This document shows positions 23,290 to 31,731 of a DNA stretch of 64,000 bases, piece by piece; within the stretch, counting starts at the first letter, position 1, and every line of letters begins with the position of its first letter. A program made the position numbers and the translations under genes. Source of the DNA: Cylindrotheca closterium (Eukaryota; Bacillariophyta; Bacillariophyceae; Bacillariales; Bacillariaceae); contig CAKOGP040002191.1 of NCBI GenBank assembly GCA_933822405.4, forward strand, positions 1-64,000, written 5' to 3'. A model generated the notes under the pieces. That model made no database searches and was not told the origin of the DNA. It was given only the letters and a program-made list of their open reading frames with translations.

Positions 23290-23466
23290 GATTCTTCATT
23301 GATGCAATCAGTCAGTTGGCCAATGATGATGTTGTTCAAGCTGGAAGCAGTTCACACCAGACCAATAATCTATACCTTGATCTACAATGTTCCCAGACAA
23401 ATACAATCAAGTAGTACATGTATCATACATCTGTTTGTACTTTTTAACATTTTCTCTTTTAGAAAT

Positions 23467-24180
23467 TTACAGCTCGATTTCAAAAATGAGATCGTCCGCA
23501 TCATGGTCTTGTTCTTCCGGTATTACACAGCGGTCGAAAGCATCAGCGTCCCACGCCGACTTGTTCGCCATGCTAGCTTCCCCTCGAAGCGCCTGGAGGG
23601 TACTAAAGACGTTCATTCTCTCACGGTGCTCTGCAAGATGGTCGTATATGCTTCGTTGATCCTGCGCTTCGTCGTTGAGTGATCTCTCTGGCATATTTTG
23701 CCAGCTTTCACTGCTAAAGGAGGATGGCTCCAAACAAAAATTAGAATCATCGAGTCCTGCATCATCATCGTGCTGGCATTGTAGATTTGGATGATCGCCG
23801 GTGGGTGGTGCTTTCAACCTCTGCTGCTGTATTAGGAGTATTCTTCTAGCATCGTTGTATGGATTTGGAGTATTCTTGCTATTGCAATCACCGTCATCCC
23901 GAATGGATCTCAGAACTTGGCTTATCAAGGAAGACGAGGATTGGTGGTGGTGTTGGTGGTGTGCACCACTGTAATGATCATGCTGGTCAGCACTCCACCC
24001 TTTTTGCAATGCAACATCGTTATTCATTCTTCGATACAATTGCTGGGCGATTTGGTGATCCGCAGGATCTAGCGGTTGTTGATGATGATGCTCTGTAAGT
24101 AGTTCCCGCAAGAAGGAAGGAGGGTCTTCCATCACTGACGATGACCGTATTGTATTCATCTTTTGAATGATGCTGTACAA
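23467..24180 (-). CDS. small disordered protein with C-terminal DDLIFEIEL tail
   Basis: Single exon, 237 residues; the start could be 24180 (MYSIIQK) or 24159 (MNTIRSS). The protein is polar, rich in His, Gln, Ser and Asp, with HHQQ and HHQHHHQ runs. Near residue 45 it has IAQQLYRRMNND, which resembles the FYNR segment of the next two genes on the same strand, and it ends in DADDLIFEIEL, matching their tails DELMFEMDF and DEMMFEMDI. I know no named family. The shared short motifs in an otherwise variable chain suggest a set of paralogs acting through short linear motifs, perhaps a binding or activation tail (inference). Confidence 0.6.
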   Translation of the reverse strand: MYSIIQKMNTIRSSSVMEDPPSFLRELLTEHHHQQPLDPADHQIAQQLYRRMNNDVALQKGWSADQHDHYSGAHHQHHHQSSSSLISQVLRSIRDDGDCNSKNTPNPYNDARRILLIQQQRLKAPPTGDHPNLQCQHDDDAGLDDSNFCLEPSSFSSESWQNMPERSLNDEAQDQRSIYDHLAEHRERMNVFSTLQALRGEASMANKSAWDADAFDRCVIPEEQDHDADDLIFEIEL

Positions 24181-25009
24181 TAAATTTTAAATATGTACTA
24201 TATGGATGATGAAAATGAAATGCCTTGGAATATCCTGCAAAACTCAAAGCAACACTTGGTTGGGTATTTGTGAGGGATAGATGGCGTCTTGTTTTTATAG
24301 TGCCTTACTGTATGATTTCGAAAATCGATAGATGGCACACTTCTACGCAAACTTCCTGAATTTGTTGCATCTTTGACATCAACCAGGTGACAGATGAAGA
24401 ATGATTTCGAATCATCAATGGGACATTGGCGTTCATGAGAACCCGCATCGGAGAAAAAATGTGGTTCGCCAGGCATCACTCCCTTATTGGATAAAATCTC
24501 CTAGTTCGAAACCTACTTAGAGAAAATGTGTTGACCGAAAAAAAGTGGTACTGTCACCATCGGCATTTGTGGTGCGCGGGACCCTTCACGTACTATTGGC
24601 GTCCTGCTGGCCATCAAATTTGTGGTTGGCAGGAACCTTCCGCGTTTGGATTACGAACTTTGGTGAGCGAGTGAGTCCTGACTATGTTGTCCACCGGCTC
24701 GTGTTTGGAGAATTTCTTCGAAGTACAGTACCAGTACTGTACCGGTAGGAGGATGGTTGGGTAGTGGCTCTCGAAAAGAAAGCAAGATTGCTTGCAAACA
24801 TGCAACAAGTGATAACCTTTTTTTGTAACTACCGGTAAGCATGATAAGTTCAGCAAGTAGTAGCAATAGGTAGCATACCGGTAGAAGCCTAGTGAACAAA
24901 ACAGATTCATTGGATTCAAAATTGTATTCTAAATTAGGTAAGTATCGATTGATTAGCATTGGTAATGCTTTTGCATCTGAAAAGTAGTGCAAAGCATTCA
25001 AAAAGTAAT
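24181..25009. other. intergenic region with three TACCGGTA palindromes
   Basis: No gene is seen. TACCGGTA occurs at 24740-24747, 24830-24837 and 24876-24883, and GTAC-rich runs surround the first. This is the upstream side of the 23467-24180 gene and the 3' side of the 25010-25528 gene. Confidence 0.55.
24740..24883. repeat. cluster of three TACCGGTA palindromic octamers
   Basis: Three exact copies within 144 bases. One copy of an 8-mer is expected about once in 65 kb by chance. Confidence 0.7.
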
Positions 25010-25528
25010 TCAAAAATCCATTTCGAACATGAGTTCATCCTCTTCAGCACCGCCACCACAACCATTCTCTTCGTCGAGGATCTGAATGGATTGAGTCAGA
25101 ACGTTGCACAGGTCGGCTCGTTCCAGGTGACCTTGCATTGGCATTGCATATCGTGGCGATGAGGATAGGACCGAATTCGAGGGTGAAGTAGACACTGTAG
25201 AAGCAGTAGACTGGTGGCGATGTGATTCATAGTGAAACGACCGTCTTGATCGGTCTGGAGACATCAAGACCGAGACTGGAACTCCGGAAAGACTAGGAGT
25301 GCTGGGAAGCTTTTCCATGAACGAGGCTTGACGTTCACCTTCCATCTTAGAATTCGTTGGAAGACTTGCGGATTGAGCTTGCCGTTCCCTCATACCATTG
25401 ACCAATCGGTTGTAAAACATGTGGTCTTGAACCTCTGCCATTCGAACCATTTGAGCTTCTTGAGCTTCACGCCGCAGGATTTGGGGATCGCGATTGATTG
25501 GGATGGTTCGTGTAGGTGTCATATTCAT
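25010..25528 (-). CDS. small protein with FYNR segment and C-terminal DELMFEMDF tail
   Basis: Single exon, 172 residues. It starts MNMTPTRTIPINRDPQ, has a helical charged segment ending VQDHMFYNRLVNGMRERQ (about residues 35-52), a Ser/Pro-rich middle, and the tail EEDELMFEMDF at the C-terminus. The 27380-27802 product has the same order: TRSIPIARNGKS-like N-side, IQDYLFYNRIMSGLKAKQ and DEMMFEMDI. These are clear paralogs in tandem. No known domain; function unknown. Confidence 0.68.
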   Translation of the reverse strand: MNMTPTRTIPINRDPQILRREAQEAQMVRMAEVQDHMFYNRLVNGMRERQAQSASLPTNSKMEGERQASFMEKLPSTPSLSGVPVSVLMSPDRSRRSFHYESHRHQSTASTVSTSPSNSVLSSSPRYAMPMQGHLERADLCNVLTQSIQILDEENGCGGGAEEDELMFEMDF

Positions 25529-25611
25529 TGTCTTCTGTGTTTGTTTAGTTGTACTGAATCAATTGACGATTCAAGCTAGATTATCTTATTGTGTGTGAAT
25601 GAATGGATGGA

Positions 25612-25636
25612 TAGTATCGTATCGTATCGTATCGTA
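25612..25636. repeat. (GTATC)n pentanucleotide microsatellite
   Basis: Five consecutive GTATC/ATCGT units. Confidence 0.8.
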
Positions 25637-26414
25637 CAGTACCGGTGTCGGATCAGAAAAATAAAAAGTGCGTAAGTGAAGAGGGGACACAAAACTCTGA
25701 AAAAGGCACGTCAAGTGAGAAAAAGGTCGTTGTGCAACAGCCCACAAGGAAATTCGTGGACCATGGTATTTGTGGCCACGATCGATTACAATCCTGCATA
25801 TCGTGTTTTATATCTATTTGCTTACTTATAAATCGCGTGAAACCGAAATTTTTGTACCTTTGAGAGAATTCCAAAAGTCCGAACCACCAAGTTTACTAGG
25901 GAGTTTGTGTGTACGATTTTTAGACTTCCCAATGTGACTACGGAACAATGACCTTTTTGTTCGGCGTTTCAAGCGGCAGTTTCGGCATTTGTTATAAGCG
26001 AATGCTTTAATTTCTGGACATATAGCAAGATTCAAAATCAAGCGTACATTCCATACGACAAACGCTTGTTTGAATTCTCTTTCTTTACTTAATGCTATTA
26101 TTCGAATAGTCCTAAAGCCTTTCTCAAAAGAACAAAACCAGTTTCGCTTTGAATTTGACTTGACACGCGTCACCTTCCATTTGACATCCTTATCGCTCAT
26201 TGGACGTCATCCAAGTCGTTCGAGCCATCCATTTTATACCACTCACTCAACGCGCGTTCGACGAAAATGAGTGGTTCTCGGTTGTTGGACATGCGGGCTG
26301 GATCGAGATAGTCGTACGGTACATAGATCGAATCGTGACACATCGGATTGAATTCTATCAAGCTGAGTACCTGGTACCAACCGTCACATGCATGACCCCT
26401 TTATCCTTGCCGTG

Positions 26415-26650
26415 TGACAACCAAACAGAAGCCGTCTGATTTTCGACTGAACAAGAGTGCCGCAAGGGTGATCATTGACGGGTCATGGCATTCGTAACCC
26501 ACTTCTGCCATACTGCTGCCAGCCAGCCGCAGCGATAACAACCATCTTCATAATCTATTTGCTAAAAAGATGTTGCTTTCTAGGGTAGCCTCTTGTTTAT
26601 TTCTGTTATTATTTTTACAAAACGTATTGTGAGTGATTCTGTTGTCAAAC
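26415..26650. repeat. diverged direct repeat, copy 1
   Basis: Shares, in the same order, GTGTGACAAC, CCGTCTGATTTT, TGAACA(A/G)G, GGGTCATGGCATT, a TGCTGCTAGC-like stretch, GATGTTGCTTTCTAG and a late GTATTGTGA-like run with 26940-27200. Confidence 0.6.
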
Positions 26651-26939
26651 TTGTGTTATTCATTGGTTTTTATTCCTAACCCTGCCTGCCGCCTGCCACC
26701 TACCTACTGTGCCAGGTACAGTATTGACGTTCCATTGATTGCTGTCGGACGTCACTCCGCTGAAGCAGATGTGTGTCTTTGACGTCATGTTCTGCGGACC
26801 ATTGATTTTTGACACCCTCGGACATGGTGTCAGTTTGAAATTCAAATCGTGACTGCACTAATAACAGGAATGAATTCGCACCAATGAATGACCAATCAGA
26901 GCAATGACAAGTTGAGGCGAATCTCGTCTGACGTCCGCG

Positions 26940-27200
26940 TGTGACAACAACCCACAGGACACCGTCTGATTTTTCCAATTGAACAGGGGTACCGTACTGT
27001 GAGGAGAGGCGAAATATGTGATCCGTGGTAATGGGTCATGGCATTGGTATTGGTACCTTGCTTGTTCATAAATGGTATTGCTAGATTCTATAATACTGCT
27101 AGCTAATGATAGCGACAAAAGATGATGTTTGCTTTCTAGCTTGGTTTCTATAATATATTATCAATTATCAATACGTATGATTGTGAATGATGTAGCATTG
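26940..27200. repeat. diverged direct repeat, copy 2
   Basis: Partner of 26415-26650, about 525 bases away. It lies just downstream of the 27380-27802 gene, so copy 1 may be the flank of a lost duplicate of that gene. Confidence 0.6.
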
Positions 27201-27379
27201 TTGTTCCTTCTTCTATTGTTGGTTGATTCCTGGTTTTGATTTCATCGCGGATATAGTCTAGCACCAGGGAATCTATGATTCTATTGATGAGTTTTCATTG
27301 TGTCTGAAACTCGGTAGCATGGATACTGTGATGATGCAGGATTGAAGCGTGATCACAGTTAAAGATTTTCTTGAGTTCT

Positions 27380-27802
27380 TCAAATGTCCATTTCAAACAT
27401 CATCTCATCGTCTTCGTCAGCTTGTGCCAAATCAATAGCTCCCATCAATGTATTTCGTGTCAATTCGTCATCGGAAGAGAAACTCTCCCCGCCCGACAAA
27501 CTGTCAACATCCGAATAGCGCGTGTCTCGAATGTGTTCCATTAGCATTTGGTTCTGATACCTCAAATCCAAACACCGTGATTTCGATTGCTTTGCTTTGA
27601 GGCCACTCATGATTCTATTGTAGAACAAATAGTCTTGAATGTCAGCCCTTCGGGCGTCTACCGCTTCCATGGCATCCTCTTGCAACGATTTGCCATTCCT
27701 GGCAATTGGAATGCTTCTGGAAACAACAGGTAATGATTGTGATCGTGGAGGCATCCTGGAGATATTGTAGGATGCTGGTCGTCGGCAAGCAGAGGGTGGC
27801 AT
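27380..27802 (-). CDS. small protein with FYNR segment and C-terminal DEMMFEMDI tail
   Basis: Single exon, 140 residues, paralog of the 25010-25528 gene. A basic Pro/Ser-rich start (MPPSACRRPASYNISR) leads to RSIPIARNGKS, a helical segment with DIQDYLFYNRIMSGLKAKQ (about residues 55-73), a Ser/Asp-rich linker and ADEDDEMMFEMDI at the end. No known domain is recognised. The two best conserved pieces between paralogs are the FYNR helix and the last nine residues, which suggests these are the working parts. Confidence 0.68.
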   Translation of the reverse strand: MPPSACRRPASYNISRMPPRSQSLPVVSRSIPIARNGKSLQEDAMEAVDARRADIQDYLFYNRIMSGLKAKQSKSRCLDLRYQNQMLMEHIRDTRYSDVDSLSGGESFSSDDELTRNTLMGAIDLAQADEDDEMMFEMDI

Positions 27803-28549
27803 TATATTTTGATTGCTTACAGGGGCGTCGAGTGAGATATTGTGAGACTATTTGTTTCACGATTGGCGTTTTATGCTTCCTGTGTTTGGAGTCTTGCCCT
27901 GCTTTCGATTCCGTGTTTCGAAGAAAAGTGAGAAGCCGTTGACTGTGATGAAAATGACTGACGTTCCCACGAATCTCCGTGGGACATCTGGATTCTGTCG
28001 CTTTGGCCGCGTTGAAGAATACGTGTATTTCTACCACAAGTCTACCGGAAAAACTTTAGGATGAATTGGCATCGCGCGTCGTCTGATCAATCAAAGAACA
28101 ATCTCAAATCGCACAATGAGATTCGGGATCATTGGAGTGTGCTTCAAGTTGAGATTCCCAATCGTGACTTCCACGCGTTGAAACCCGTAGCACATGGTCT
28201 TCAACACGGTTTGGCGAGTTTCGATTACTAACAATGCGCTGCTGGAGTTGGATTCGTATCCAATTTCGCGGGATCGCTTCCGGTTTGAATAAAATTGGGT
28301 GGTTGACATAGACCCGACCGTTACTTTGACGGCCTTCTGTAGTTTCGCACGTGCTTGAAATTCGCAAGTTTCTTGTGGAACCGCTCAAGTTGAAAGTATT
28401 AAAATAGGTATTGCTATCTACGACCAACCAGAAGGCTCATTCTCGTTTTTACATTGCAATTGCACTCTGTCCACGTGTACGGTACGGTACAGAAGTTGTA
28501 AAGCGAAATATGAACTTGCGTAGGTTCGGTTCGCAGGGAGGCGGCATTA

Positions 28550-28790
28550 GCCTTCAGTCAGCAGTGAAGTTTGCAGCTTCTTTGTGCTCAACTTCGCCGT
28601 GACATTAGCCTTGGCACGTGATACTGGCCTCGGCGGCGGTGGCTATGTGGTATTAGCCTTGGCACGTAATTTTGGCCTTCCATCGTAGATTTGTGTCCAG
28701 CTTCAGCATGGCACTATTGGCCTTTGGTAACTTTGTGTTTGGTTTGGCTTCATTGCCCTTCGGTAGCTTTGTGCTCAGCTTCTAGTGAGA
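28550..28790. repeat. degenerate tandem repeat, about 48-bp period
   Basis: ATTAGCCTTGGCACGT occurs at 28604 and again at 28652; variants of ATTGGCCTT and TTTGTGCTCA(A/G)CTTC recur around them. The reverse strand can be read as Lys/Thr/Pro-rich repeats (TKLPKGNEAK, TKLPKANSA), but no start or long frame supports a gene. Confidence 0.6.
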
Positions 28791-28970
28791 CTTCCATGTC
28801 TGTTAATGCTACTCCTTTCATCCCATAGTAGGAGTGAGTGAGTTCTCGTACTATCATTTTCGTGTAGCAATGAGATCTTCGTGTAGTATGGTTTTTTGTA
28901 AACTTGGGCAACTACTATTACAATCAATTACCTATTACTTTTTTCATTGACTATGTCGAATGTAGAGACT

Positions 28971-28986
28971 ATGGTACCGGTACCAT
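28971..28986. repeat. 16-base perfect palindrome containing TACCGGTA
   Basis: ATGGTACCGGTACCAT reads the same on both strands. Confidence 0.9.
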
Positions 28987-30003
28987 GTACAGTAAGTAGG
29001 CTACAGTTGGATGTCCCTTGTAGTCGAGTCAGTCGGTCAACTTTGATACACGCGAACGCAACGAACGAATGATTGATGTGTGATGTGATTCTATCACGGT
29101 GTTTTTACCTCCTAAATTGAAAATGCATACATTTACTATAGGATAGGACTATTATTTTGCAGTTTCAAATTGGTATATTACGCTCTGCCAAAATGTGTTT
29201 CATTCATATATTTTATAAAATAGGAGACTACAAAAGCTAAGAAATCTGCGAACATTTGCTGACACCCACTTGACACGTTGCGAACATGGGGGTGCAATCG
29301 TGATTCCTGTCTTAGTCGTTGCCGCTTCATTTTGTATGTGACAACTCCAATAAGGGGTTCGCACTTTAGGCGATACGATTGGGCTGCCGCTGCTGGCAGC
29401 AAAGATTCAAATTCAAGTTTACTGAATCTACTTACAGATGGATCTTTCTCGCGGCCAAGAGCAATGACATCGAAAAGATTTGATTGCAAGATTGACACCC
29501 AATTTTGTGGCGTTTTCCTCCTTGGACGGAGAAGCGCATGAGCCAGTCTAAGCTTGTACTGGTACTAGCACTGGTACTAGCACTGGTCCCGGTACAGTAC
29601 CAATTCGATACCATCTTGATTATTGATGGACCTATTTTGATTTGCAAAAAGAAAGTGACTGCGTAAATTTCGTAGCTTATTGTAAAATTTAGCATTGACA
29701 ATCAATTCGTACTTCCGAGTCATTCGGCGTAGTTCAAAGGTGCTCAACCAAAAGCAGTTTGCTAATAGAGGTGCTCAGATTGATTCCTCCAAGCGGAAGT
29801 AGAATATATCGTATTCCAAGACTAATCAAAATTGTTGCCTTAAAATTCGATAGCATAATCGATCTACCATCATGAGCGATCGTTCGCTGTCATGATTCAT
29901 CATCGTGAGCTCAGTTCTTACTGGTATAGTAGCAATGTCGTGTGGAGGTGTGTGGCTAGAATGAATCTCATTCGATTCAATTTGATATGATCTCAGAGAC
30001 GGA

Positions 30004-30849
30004 CTAGTCATCCAATGATCGTAGAGTATTATCTCGATTTGATAACATGGCCTCCCTCATGGCAGTTTGCATTGCATAGGATCTTGATTTCGATGACGAG
30101 GATGACTCAGGAGATGCCATTGGTGAACTTAACAGTCGCATATCATCAAAATGTCGAATCAGATCTGAATCTGAGAAGCGATGGATGGTTCCATCTTCCT
30201 CCACTTTTTCCTCACCGCCATCACCGTACCGAATATTACTGTAAGGATGATATGGACCATCGTTCAGTGGTCGCGAGTATTCAACCTCGCGATCTTCATC
30301 ATTCAAAGGTCGCATGTAATCAAAATCGTCCATTGTCAGTGAGCTGAATCGTCTGTTATGGCAGGAAGAGTCGCGTTCGCCATCATCGTCATCGTTCAGT
30401 GGCTGTGTGTATTCTGCTCCGTCTCCAGTGGTAGAGCAAGATCCATCACTGGACGACCTAGACCCAAAGGAACTTCGCTTTGGCCGTCTAGCATTCCTCA
30501 TGAGGTTGTTGTGGATGGGGGTATTGGATGGGCTGTTTTCCACCTCGTCCAATCCTTCAAAGATGATTTCGGTAGGGCGTTTCAGAGGCTGCCTCGGATG
30601 TGATGGTGGCATCAGCTTGCTGGTCTTATTCTTGGTCGCCACGCTGTCAAAGCGACAGCCAGAGCATAGAGATTCGGCACTGATCATGGCACTGTCAAAG
30701 GAAGAAACAGTCCCAAAGGATGATTGCGATGAAAAGTAATCAAAAGAACATTCTTCTTGTATTGTTGAAAGCGATATGGATATCCGGGAGCCGCATAGAG
30801 AGAAGGCGTCAAGGGGTACGATGTCATCAGCTGGTATGCGCCTCATCAT
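30004..30849 (-). CDS. disordered acidic protein with three PLND repeats
   Basis: The start is set at the ATG at 30849 (MMRRIPADDIVPLDAF), giving 281 residues; the frame is open to 30921, but that extension reads like leader sequence. The N-terminal part has SISLSTIQEECSFDYFSS and Ser-rich stretches. The middle has three copies of a (E/D)Y-x-x-PLND repeat: EYTQPLNDDDD, DYMRPLNDED and EYSRPLNDG. Two basic-Ser patches (ARRPKRSSFGSRSSS and near the end SSSSSKSRSYAM) flank them. No known domain. It lies on the same strand as the three small tail-motif genes and the 16-repeat gene, but it lacks their Phe-Glu tail. Confidence 0.62.
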   Translation of the reverse strand: MMRRIPADDIVPLDAFSLCGSRISISLSTIQEECSFDYFSSQSSFGTVSSFDSAMISAESLCSGCRFDSVATKNKTSKLMPPSHPRQPLKRPTEIIFEGLDEVENSPSNTPIHNNLMRNARRPKRSSFGSRSSSDGSCSTTGDGAEYTQPLNDDDDGERDSSCHNRRFSSLTMDDFDYMRPLNDEDREVEYSRPLNDGPYHPYSNIRYGDGGEEKVEEDGTIHRFSDSDLIRHFDDMRLLSSPMASPESSSSSKSRSYAMQTAMREAMLSNRDNTLRSLDD

Positions 30850-31731
30850 TATGTGCAGGCAGTGATGGATGTATAGATGTAGGAAGTATGATAGGAATAG
30901 GAAGAAACCACGATCAATCAATACGGAATCAATTCGTGAGGATCACTGAAATAAACTGGTTTCTGCTGAGAGAGAATTTAAATGAAAAGTCGACTGAGAT
31001 AGCTGGCATCAGAGTAGATAAGCTTCTGATGAACTCTGCTGGGGATGTTGTGGGCTACTGCTCTACCGGCAATCTGGAATGAACTCTCTGCCACACTTCG
31101 TTCTGAACCAGGCAGGAACGGATTTTCCCCAAAGAAAACAGGAAGAAGTTTCTCGCAGCTTCTGATCATTCTTCGGCATAACTTGAGAGAACGTTTTGGT
31201 CCCCTTTGTTCATGTGTTACAACTGGTGAAAGACTTTTTCGACCTAACATCTATGCCCTCGATGACCTTCTGAGCATGTCACTGTTCTCTTGTACATAAA
31301 GGAAAATGTCCATTTTGGGACTACTTAACGACATCACGATCCGAAAGACCCGAGCTTTTGTCATCGTACTCTTGAAAACTGTAAGCGCAATCGATATCAG
31401 AAAAAAGGAAAACTGAAGAACATTCTAGATCATGGTGTGGAGGAGCGTGCATCTTGGAACGATAAGAGTGCTCCCATTATCAGGTATCCTGGTAACATGT
31501 ACTAGCTAGCATCTCAATCAGAACCTCGGCATTTGGTAGTGAATGAGCCCTGTGGCAGAGAATGCATGCAATGATGTTGAACATTTGATGAGTAACTGCA
31601 GGCAAGAAAGCTTATGCAAAAATAAACGTTATTTTTTTTATATTTTCTGTTTCTATTGTACAGCAATAGATGCTGGTATCTATGCAGTGCATGTAATAAT
31701 ATACGTGTGTAGTTCTTGGAGGGTGACACAC
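30850..31731. other. intergenic region
   Basis: A forward frame at 31045-31299 contains LPAIWNELSATLRSEP, which faintly recalls the tail of LINE reverse transcriptases, but nothing else supports a mobile element. Otherwise nothing is seen. Confidence 0.4.

Larger units (their letters stand above)
25529..27379. other. intergenic region with a diverged direct repeat and TGACGT-rich stretch
   Basis: No gene is convincing; frames at 25826-26200 (-) and 26200-26439 (+) have no domain. There is an ATCGT microsatellite at 25612-25636, a diverged ~230-base direct repeat (26415-26650 and 26940-27200), and several TGACGT/ACGTCA sites between 26200 and 26940, including a full TGACGTCA near 26779. Confidence 0.5.
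27803..30003. other. long intergenic region
   Basis: No convincing gene. Contents: a degenerate 48-bp-period repeat near 28550-28790, the 16-base palindrome at 28971-28986, and short CTGGTACTAGCA direct repeats at about 29559-29600. Confidence 0.5.

Noticed and set aside
25826..26200. Reverse-strand 124-residue basic frame
   Set aside because: Composition looks like translated AT-rich non-coding DNA, and no domain or paralog is seen.
26200..26439. Forward 79-residue frame (MDVIQVVRAIHF...)
   Set aside because: Moderately protein-like but overlaps the repeat area and lacks any supporting feature.
29559..29600. CTGGTACTAGCA direct repeats as a possible transposon end
   Set aside because: Only short simple repeats; no inverted partner or transposase.
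31045..31299. Forward frame with LPAIWNELSATLRSEP, recalling LINE reverse-transcriptase tails
   Set aside because: Only a short loose likeness; no reverse transcriptase core, endonuclease or poly-A signature nearby.
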